Assembly: GCF_039655865.1 (NCBI RefSeq)
Contig: NZ_JBBYXL010000002.1
Coordinates: 496,001 to 560,000, forward strand
DNA length: 64,000 nt
Origin: Prosthecobacter sp. SYSU 5D2
GTDB taxonomy: Bacteria; Verrucomicrobiota; Verrucomicrobiia; Verrucomicrobiales; Verrucomicrobiaceae
Direction: 5' to 3'
Position 1 is the stretch's first letter, and every line of letters begins with the position of its first letter. The notes under the pieces were generated by a model that saw only the letters and a list, made by a program, of their open reading frames with translations, did not search any database and had not been told where the DNA came from. The translations under genes were made by a program, and so were the position numbers. Below, in pieces: positions 57,701 through 62,200 of the stretch.

Positions 57701-58296
57701 TCGCTGCCGCAGCCACCCTAGGCGGTGTTGGCAGCATCTCCGGCGGCGTCACGCTGGCCGCCGACGCGACGCTTTCTCCAGGCTCCATCAATATGGGGGT
57801 GAGCACACTGGGCCAGCTCACGGTGGGTACGTTGACTGCAGATACCACGTCTTCCGTCTTCCTTCAGCTCGGTCTGCCGAGCCTCTCAGACGCCGCCAAC
57901 GTGGCTCTTTACGAAAACAGCACGCCTCCAGCCCCGGTGCTCGAAGCCTGGACCAGCGCCTATCAGGCAGGGACAACCCAGCATGACCAGGTATTCATCG
58001 AAAACATGAGCGGATCTTCGGTGAATGCTGTCATCAATGTGACACTTGCAGACGGATATTCGGATCTGGCATATGGTGATGTCTTCCATCTTGTTGACTG
58101 GAGCACCCTGGGGACCACAAGCTTTTCGGGCACCCCTGCGGCATTGAACCTTCCTACACTGACAGGTTCGTTGAATTGGAACACCACCCTCTTTAACAGC
58201 CACGGCATCGTGTTTGTCATGATTCCGGAGCCAAGCCGGATGCTGCTGCTTTTCCTGGGTCTGATGGGACTGTTCTTCCGCCGCCGCCGCCATTGA
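42739..58296 (+). CDS. Giant autotransporter-associated beta-strand repeat protein with PEP-CTERM anchor
   Basis: A 5185-residue secreted surface protein. The signal peptide is residues 1-31 (FILNLFLTALMCLWQIGQPL). The first module is NINWTAGSAANFNWQDPANW. Almost all the rest consists of parallel beta-helix repeats of the autotransporter-associated type, with units such as KTGPGTWVLAGTNTYTGTTS and KNGAGTVVTSGINTFTGNVT recurring dozens of times. Restart modules like the N-terminal one occur near residue 2040 (GDLYWRGSTGNATWNTLINW) and near 4400 (LYWTGAVNSSWGGLDG). Gly-rich GGGGTGA modules lie near 4145-4220, and two 155-residue tandem repeats at about 4550-4860. The C-terminus is IPEPSRMLLLFLGLMGLFFR then RRRH, a PEP-CTERM sorting tail (Pro-Glu-Pro, membrane helix, Arg cluster). 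There is no autotransporter beta-barrel. I noticed no cysteine after the signal peptide. Adhesion or matrix function is inferred. A paralogue follows. Confidence 0.92.
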   Translation: MTTLRRHRFILNLFLTALMCLWQIGQPLLAANINWTAGSAANFNWQDPANWDAELPTINDDVFFPAPFPLAGSSITLNSLSSANLLTIKDNYVFNAGSLTLGAGGLYVDFAKTLTLNSSLEGSAGFMKTGGGTVRLGSAVNGYTGITTIANGSVIITNPNQLGADNSEVVITLNNPLLNSVANRGYGGGSLVLDGSALGMNFTRDLSLQGTGPIGDRGAAVLSFGNNTLSGTINSGVAKPGTAGINTRLTSANGTLSITGSLQVIGTAGTTVTSLGAVTTAGANFYNLTGALSGTGTLEKTGAGTLFLNPSSTASFNGILRVGGSAASGQSSVRINSGGVLGNRTATGTGGVLDMNGGVLEVRMDAPDLRVNGGTNANVYFRATSTMFADHAIGSDGKINGTAVFGSSSFEDNITVTLNSRNGYGFTFGAMAVNGGDNPSTFTNNSSGLVTYGGNFWSNTNNTANRLLTFSGNGNSLITGSILGTAAAFDHSVAKSGAGSLTLLGTGSTIDGTYSVQGGALVITDFRSVTNNSGIINIGSGGTAGALIIGTSVAPTAAGLTTSKVINLAGSTGTPSIYANQTGLNPVIFNSNFTATATTSAKTLTLGGTNKADNIINGSIPNAVTGVVSLLKTGPGTWVLAGTNTYTGTTSLSNGTFKIKANGATSTVLSSANAISFVNNNVYAGGILEFVGQAGVNNVQNLGALAVDAGANTLRLTPGLGGTASLVFASAGTVNDAASLNIVGTGPGSTVTMTGLATGFVNRMFFEGSDFAYSQAGLLRAPVYGDGAGGAGSDTGFHTSSTVLKSTDTNEMTGSFATNAMTIDALKIVGSNTLTLNASQLLTIRTGAANTDGYILSTGGAAVITGGTGISVGGTGSLSIRVNEASDTLTLESVMTSGTSGGLTKSGAGTLILKGTNAQTGTVSLNEGTIQLSGVGSTIAGNNVSITMRQGTVLDLNGVTPVNTTNSWNNNGILTNSGIEDVTFTIGGSNGTGTSFGTFEQKENKGVINITKTGSGAQSWLGTSNYTGVTTIGGTALVTVESLADIGSDSAIGRGNAANNAGSLVFNGTSASGLVYAGNIRNGILALGSLSMSTDRLFTLSGSGVTLSSAAATNINNAIVWSNHAAIVHGTNADRTIIFTGTSQGENTFNPQISDSTGFATTVTKTGTGIWKLGNAANTYSGPTTITQGILMATNGQGLSPNSNLIFDGGTLYSQGSFHRNIGTGPGQMQFLAPAANTAQFSGGFLGGDSKLTVTWNDTPVWGSTAGFLDNRNGLMLNGSQARAQGATGSIALSEVELASDFSLGAAAGAAFTGSLTLAQNSANVTLASGTTAGLVVGQTVTGTNIPSGAYIVSINSATTFTMSANTANTSGIAGTYTDGAVLANTLRPIRVDDNGNTGADYATISGDISGSAGTGIRKLGTGTLRMTGANTYDGETNVNQGTLVVTSLGSNGPGTSSVGTTVNANQNSNAVTLGNSGTGGGILQYIGQGETSNRKIRLNSTTGSNQIHSDGVGPLILTNVANDMVAGAKTLFLRGTNAQGNMISSILADNGGTLGVTVDSSATWILAGNNTLSGAINVTGGALGIGHDNAFGIDAGSGYGLLTISNGAVFAYGGDRTINNPITQSATSSTIATFIGDNSITLMGAWSDPSTTSTGRFIRNNIATGKTLTLNGAYIATVGTTSRSIGFDGSGDTILNGIFSTVSNTDFGITYAGTGTLTLGGANSYSGKTTISSGTIILGANNVIPEMGGTTGNSTFDGLNNGLIFNPALGLTATLDMKGWSDTVSSMTAITNGTIVIDNTSSIASSLTFGANNGVVNFGSGTGSYTIQNSGGGALSIYKAGNTAATFSAGMTLTHTGITGVTGGTFTIASPLNGTSGFSVTGAGSILALTGGITNPGAVTSIVVENGGTLNLLDAKGSKFSNLSSLTLGSPGGSMTYLGLNVGDGDVVGDESNTDLLSLTALGTLNLFAGNQITLNLTDAGLNPGETYDLLTGTGFTSGVLANTDWILGAKPGGFSSITLTAENGRVFITTGSLVSGDLYWRGSTGNATWNTLINWSQDKAGAVDATTTPGQGTNVFFVSDSVTGNVETTLEQNFRIKSLTFEPNTLPASTPGSVTINPGAVATSRLDIIPEDSDDGITVPTSGPATVNINTAVKLGSDQTWNITGASTLTVGGALSGSGDLTKAGAGKLILGANADPTYDVGTVTIDGGNLEMQQLGGLGATSNNNVSEIIINSGGAFYYTNAVATTALAPVPHDITLDGGTLSVGGGNHFYGGAITLSSASTINLSDNNSADQTGAARNITLTNTVSGSGRLKVNSLQAVTTNLNQTAGTLTLNTDNSTWTGGLEILGGTVTAANVKALGSGSILGGGSGRIIFATAGGTTFDLTQNITLDASGGILELSADASGTPLSDMTVNLTGVITLGSSNNANNALRISQSSDNFSIINITNSIVLGNDASISYQGSSVRHLEIPAVISDGGNGHSLAINDERGAWTVTSRTVALTGLNTFSGDISLTEGTLQFNTVTNMNGAASSLGQGSAINMFGGTLSFIGDVTSQSTNRPITTTTGVATLSANGTNGASITYNGAINVGPVADGAWLVLSGTAGSVGNINGAITQTGDSADLTVNGGTWNLGTATSRIGDDVTVSGATTILNLESGLLQVRDDFTVTVNATLNLMNTGVLSYNTATLSADSTLRATGGGIINLGADNAIVVTEFDGLRIGVDAAGVGTFNMNTYSQTVTEFILGNRNLDRSGNITGSGTLTVTGNLDLYEGTISANLASTGTTAFEKLGIGTVTLSGNNINLASTGSTVVAEGTLVLDYTTNNNTKIRELSALDMRGGTLVINGNASSQTTQSVGSFTLASGGNNTININPGSGQTATLNLNAITRAAGAGTVRINLPVTGGLVTTTSPNNTATGLLGTGTSAQSTSAAFATIKDASGTWFATANGSNIVGLVSTPKNDISSWITGEHITDETTGFTGSVTEASVNSLRFDAASGSVVNIAPGGQLGIVSGGILVTDQVTAGSPGILGGKVATGAADFVITQDSTRLFTLSADINYTNAVTKTGNGPLRLSGSNDYTGTTQIQGGILQAAGGNAIGDLSSVVLADDRVSTLELLDDETIGRLSGGSNSAGQDTLATVILGSHTLTTGNLTGDVNFDGKIVGTGAIIKVGASFQGFRNINDQFTGQLIVNQGGIQFSSIGALNASSITMNKGTAMDIANTGTTSSTTRILDTTPMILNSVDGAMTGTGGAPRLGITVRNDQNNSRVETIGNLEFNSGASYLSGDANASGTNNARAALAATNFVRSNGATVAVRGRNLGTSTTHNIQFRIGDATNQTSFINAMVGGAGAANTPTLSIVPWALGETHNNAALAVTNMGNSLVTYVSGLGFRPLNLSTEYANFATAGATNNTREALTADLTGLAGRTLNSLVLHKNTDAAGTFNVTGTGAGQTLAVTSGTMLFTQATTAANGSLHGIGLSGFDSGITTAGSEYIIFVQNPSSAATTPLLTATIESPLTSAADITKSGRGALVLTGTNTAGGGTRKTTINEGILEIAGLENIGGDTGELVFAGGTLRLGTGFTDDFATRTVTILQGGATWDTNGNDLSLVGSVGSGVGGLTKTGLGKLTLNTTAAYQGTTTVNAGTLTVGVAQAISTAGLVVTTGGTLEMAANATVSSLTMGLGENAITGAGTLTVNGNATLNQGTIGAILGGSMNLIKQTAAQTVALTNPANTYTGYTHIQNGTLSVPSMSNVGSASYLGNQTGANATIRFGFGTTTGTLAIPADGTGGTTDRPFDLVGTTGGATIDNDGTAALILNGNISSSTYGTKTLTLSGSTTGFNNVLAGTITSGPFGVVAVTKAEAGTWELKGTQSYTGTTSVIGGTLVVTGTVNNSPGSTSVGASAATNGLMRIDTEGSYSSSSYSIGTNATGAGSLLIKQGTVEATSASTSAGISVGTAGYGAFQIDGGSFTANRVSLYNSATGTGVLRVNGGTLTSNEYIILSNLRSEFTVTGGTVDHSNASQNIALGYNLGGTSVMNMVGGTVNNTGRDVSFGQTTGTATGILNLVGGTLTTNAFTVGATTASATINFNGGTLKAAIDTAAFIPASSALKAYVYSGNAIFDTAGRYVTVSTPLLAPTGDGVSGLTVGAGGSGYFGAPYVEITGGGGTGATGYAVVDLDDSSPTYGQVTSVVMTNPGIGYTSTPTITLVGGGGTGAAVTASGIAPNASGGLIKNGPGALTLAGGVNTFNGPVVINGGFLSVGATSLPNITALTVGTDLGAGSFNLYQDGVAADLNLPANVSIILGSNSNSGELGFNLGAPGVSDRIVISGTGTLTINEGNGYIAGTPLSGFGVGTYTLITSANPIVGLEYLKLGSLPSGYQYSLSTTANTVQLNVLSMVAGTNLYWTGAVNSSWGGLDGTASNWSEFPGGTPDAGFGPGPTHTVHFSAVDSVTPPFSTTLDAPISILGLRVNPEAGPVTIAPGFGGTLTVGEGGIDIASGAPALTTISAPVVLGASQFWTVADAGSTLSISGVISGSGNLTKNGAGTVVTSGINTFTGNVTLNAGTLRVETEGTSGLGTGASALFLNGGELQIASSTARAHARNTTIAGDVTISTQRLTAGAGVTHTLGTLSMGAHTLNVTSAVSTSGNQGLAFGAATITGSTVFNVVNNGLGATTLLTVTSLSESPAASGYGFTKNGNGTMIISDAGNYTGVVTLNEGVLRTSFNGTSGLGVGAATLVLNGGELQLFNSTGRAYARPTTVGGNVTITLNRNSGGAGVTHSLGTLAIASQTVTVQSGTNATSGNMGLNFGVSTLSGSPTFLVTNSTAGATTVLTLGALSDGGVARTLTKQGNGTMTLTTAAAGLIDGTQVNIEGGRLNSNNATALGSLANVTVSSGATFGVGATQTLGALNGAGSLEINAGLNLTVGSTNNLDSAFSGVIATTTAGLTKAGTGVFAMSGNNLYTGDTAVNAGTLLVNNTAGSGTGGGNVTVAAAATLGGVGSISGGVTLAADATLSPGSINMGVSTLGQLTVGTLTADTTSSVFLQLGLPSLSDAANVALYENSTPPAPVLEAWTSAYQAGTTQHDQVFIENMSGSSVNAVINVTLADGYSDLAYGDVFHLVDWSTLGTTSFSGTPAALNLPTLTGSLNWNTTLFNSHGIVFVMIPEPSRMLLLFLGLMGLFFRRRRH
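56389..57318 (+). repeat. Two 465-bp tandem repeats within the first giant gene
   Basis: The units at about 56389-56853 and 56854-57318 encode the same series of segments: NTFTGNVTLNAGTLRV / NYTGVVTLNEGVLRT; FLNGGELQIASSTARAHAR / VLNGGELQLFNSTGRAYAR; GVTHTLGTLSMG / GVTHSLGTLAIA; FTKNGNGTMIIS / LTKQGNGTMTLT. The spacing is exactly 465 bases (155 codons), so the unit was duplicated in phase and then diverged. Confidence 0.8.
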
Positions 58297-59210
58297 GAAG
58301 ACAAGACTGAGCTTGTTGTAAAATAAATAGGGGAGGGAGCTTTGCGGCTCCCTCCTTTTTTTTTTGAGGTGTCGGATGCCGTGAGTTTAGATCCCTGTTC
58401 CGAATCCTTGCTGCTACGAGGTACAAAACGCGTGCGGAGAACGGGTATCTAAAGTCATTCCAGGTCATCTGGTCTGCGAGTGCAGCCAAAATCCATGGGT
58501 CATCCTGGCTGACGGTCTGTAGGGGACCTCTTGCTCCATCTGGGCTCACTGGCACAGAAGGTCTTTAGACTTTGATATCTGCGGCTAAGCCATTTTAGAA
58601 CCGGGTTGCGTTATTAGCCGGGTATGGGGCAAAGCAGAAATAGGACGAAGAGGAATAAATCTTTAAATCAGCAAAGATAAGGGTATATCCTAGTTCTATA
58701 GAGCGTTCTTTAGCCTTTCCGGGAGTCTCCAGGGCATAAAGTTGAGGCATATCATAGATAAGGCATATCTTTGCCAAAAACGGGTTTTTAAAATAAATGA
58801 AAGGTAAGCAAGTGCCCAGCAGGAGCGTGAAAACCACTTGTGGATACGTGGGAGGAGAGCCATGCGGTAAGCTGTTTGATGCCCTTGTATGGCGCTTTTG
58901 TAACGTTCTATAATATCGCGAAATCGCTGATGCTGAAGCGATTGGAGCCCAAGGGATGGAAGTGTTGGGCAGGAGTCTTGGTGTGTGCGGTGGAGCTTCT
59001 TTACCACACTGGATCGGAAGGTGTTTTTAGTGCCTGAATCATCTTTATGAGTCTATTAGAATAAAGTTTATTTGGCGATTTCGGCCCTTTTTTTGGAAGG
59101 AAAATTACTCTGGAAGCTGAAGCGGTTAATCCGCTAAAAGCCGGGGAAATTCGCGAAAATCCTGAATCACTTACGAATCAGGAATTTCGATTTATTTCCC
59201 CAACCTGATC
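58297..59210. other. AT-rich gap between the two giant genes
   Basis: 914 bases. It begins with the terminator of the first giant gene and has no supported coding region. Two overlapping minus-strand open frames (58595-58837 and 58696-59007) have no ribosome-binding site or recognised family; one has a hydrophobic segment (VFTLLLGTCLPFIYF). Near the second gene are the short palindrome AGCGG-TTAAT-CCGCT (59121-59135) and an AT-rich area at 59040-59075 that could hold its promoter. Confidence 0.45.
58332..58365 (+). terminator. Rho-independent terminator after the first giant gene
   Basis: GGAGGGAGC (58332-58340) and GCTCCCTCC (58347-58355) form a perfect 9-bp stem with loop TTTGCG, followed by ten T (58356-58365). 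It lies 35 bases after the stop codon, so the two giant genes are probably transcribed separately. Confidence 0.93.
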
Positions 59211-62200
59211 ATGAAGCCCCTAAGACGTCCCTTGTTCCGCAGCATCGCCACTGCCAGCATGCTGTGTTTCCATCTTCTTGCGGTCACCCATCCATACGCT
59301 GCCACGGTGAACTGGACAGCAGGCAGCGGAGACTGGTCAACGGGTGGAAACTGGGATCCGTCCGCCGTGCCTCTGGCCGAGGATGATGTGGTGTTCCCCT
59401 TTGCGACGCCCATTCCGACGATCAATACGATCACACTGGGTGCAGGGAGTGTGGCCAACAGCCTGAGGATGCAGGGGGATTATCTTTTCACCGGTGGCAG
59501 TCTGGGGCTGACGACTGGCGGGATTTACATCAACCGGGGCCATATGCTGAGGCTGGATTCACAACTGACCGGGGGCGGCGGCCTCAATCTTACCGGGGGT
59601 GGGGCCTTGCGGTTGGGGAATTCCACCAACAACTACACTGGGCTGACCACGGTCGCCAACGGCACGCTGATCATCAGCGATCCGGCCCAGCTGGGCGCCG
59701 ACAGTTCTGCGGTGGTGGTCACAGGCTCAGCCACACGTGGATTGGGCGGTGGCAGCCTGCTGCTGGATGGCAGTGCTGGCAGCATTGTTTTCACCCGTGA
59801 TCTTAGCCTTCAGGGATATGGCCCGATCACAGATCGCTCTGCGGCCATGAGCAGCATCGGCAGCAATACGGTGACAGGTAATATTGAATTCAGCGCTGGA
59901 AATGTGGCCACGGCCATCAATTCCACCTCCGGGATGCTGAGCCTGAGCGGTGACTTGACAGCCCTGGGTGCCGGCCAGCTGCGCTTTGGTGTCGTGAATT
60001 CGACCGGCACGGGCAGCTATCACGTTACAGGCCGCCTCACAGGCAATATGAATATTGACAAACAAGGCGCGGGCACCTTGATCCTGGACCCTTCCAATGC
60101 CAGTTCCTTCAGCGGCCTGGTTCTTGCCTCATCGGGGTCTGTGCGAATTTATGACGGGGCCTCCGCAGGCACCAGCACCGCCAACGGTGCCCTCACCCTC
60201 GGCGGTGGGTCAGGCACCCTCGAGCTCCGCACCAATACGCCTGATTCATTTGCTTCAAGGCGCATGCATATGAGCACTTCCGGGAATGGCGTCCTGTTCT
60301 TGGACCACGGCCTGAACAGCAACCTGGTCAACCAGACTGTCCGTCTCTCCGCCCTCACCCTCACAGCCGGCAGCACCACGCGCACGCTGACCATCAACAG
60401 CCGAAATGGGTATGGGGTCAGTTTCACTGGCAACAGTGTCGGTGGGAGCCTCGCGGGGAATAACAACATCACGGTGAATGCCAACGGCCTGGTATCCTTC
60501 GTGGGTGATTTTTGGAACAATACCAATACCACCGCCCGCACCCTCACCATGACGGTCAACACCGGCGCGAACGCCGTGATTACCGGAAACCTGAATGCCA
60601 CGGGCGCCGCCCACATCCTGACGAAAGGCGGGGCTGGAACCCTTTCCATCCGCGGTGAAAACTCCACCTATTCCGGAGCCACCAACATCAATGCAGGTAC
60701 GCTGAGCATCACGCACATTGGCTCCATTAATGATAACTCGGCTGCGGTAAACATGGGCTCCGGCACGGGCGCAGGCACCCTGAACGTGGTGGGTGAAAAC
60801 CTCATCGCCTCGCAGACGGCCGTCAACAAGGCCTTCAATCTGGCCGGCACGACCGGAGGCGGACTCATCCTGGCCAACCAGACCGGATCCAGCCCCGGGC
60901 TGGTGATCAATGGGGGCTTTACAGCGGGCGGCGCAGGCACCAAAGCCCTCACTCTTGGCGGCACCAACCTCCAGGAAAACGAAATCCGCGGGGCCATTGC
61001 CAACAACAGTGCCAGCAACGTCACCAGCCTCTACAAAACTGGTTCCAACACCTGGGTGCTCTCCGGGGCCAATACCTACACGGGCTCCACGCTGCTCAAT
61101 AACGGCGTGCTAAAAATCCAGGATACTTTTTCCGGCACTTCAACGAATGTTCTGGCAGACAATGCTCTCATAGGTCTGGGCTTTTCATCGGGAGTGATCA
61201 CCGAGGGGACTGCGGGCGGTCTGTTTCATTATGCCGGGGCTGACGGGGCTATGAGCGAGGAAAGCATTGGTAATTTGCTCACCATTAGTGGTGCAGGTAC
61301 CATCCGGGTGACGGCAGGTGAGGGCGGCACCGCCGTGTTGAACATTGCCTCCATGAACGAGCTTCCCGTCACTACACTTAACACAACGGTAGCCATCGGA
61401 ACAACTTCAACTGCGACGGTCTCTGTGGCCAGCACAGCCGGCCTGGTTCCTGGCATGAGGGTTTTAGGAGGCAGTTCCACCGCCTTTATCGTCAGCATCA
61501 CCAACGGTACACAGATGGTGCTCAGTTCCAATCAGGCCAGTTTACTGGTTGGACGTGAGCTTACCTTTGAGCGGGTTCCTGGCAGCAGCACGGTTAACTT
61601 TGCCCCTGATTTTGCGAGCACGATCACCCTGGGCGGGGTGACCACTGCGGGCTTCCTGAATGGTTACAGCTATTTCAATGGAGCTGATTTTGCCTTCGCC
61701 CCCACTGTTGGCACCTCCACCCTGCGCGCTCCCATTTACTTTGGACCTGAGGCAGATGCAGGTTTTGTTCTGGCCAGTGATGCCCTGGTGGCCGACAGCC
61801 ACAACGTGGTGGCCGGGGTGGATACCTCCAATGGGGCCATCACGGTCCGGTCATTGAAGATTTTGGGAGAAACCGGCTCGTCGCGGGTGGTGAACGCCAC
61901 CGCGCTGATGACCATCCGCGCTGGCGGAGACGGGGTGGGCGGTAATGGCACCAGCGGCGGCATTCTTGTGACCGATGGTTCCGCCACGATCACCGGCACC
62001 GGGGGCATTACGACCGGATCCACGGGCGGTGAACTGGTCATCCGGGTCAATAAGGATACTGACATTCTTTACCTGGACACGCCTGTAACCAGTGCCACAA
62101 CGAAAGGACTGACCAAAACAGGGGAAGGGACTCTGGTGATCAGCAAATTAAATGCCCACACCACTGGTGGGGCGACGAACCTTCTCGAAGGGAAGATCCA

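Noticed and set aside
42739-58296. Possible CRISPR array or satellite DNA in the giant gene
   Set aside because: The repetition is at protein level with irregular spacing and diverged codons inside one open frame. There are no identical short repeats with unique spacers.
58595-59007. Two overlapping minus-strand open frames in the gap between the giant genes
   Set aside because: Neither has a recognised domain, good start or ribosome-binding site. They overlap each other in different frames and could be the remains of a decayed gene, but that cannot be supported.
42419-59210. Sigma-54 promoters upstream of the two giant genes
   Set aside because: I looked for GG-N10-GC as expected for PEP-CTERM genes under PrsR-type control. 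The nearest candidates have the wrong spacing (9 and 8 bases).
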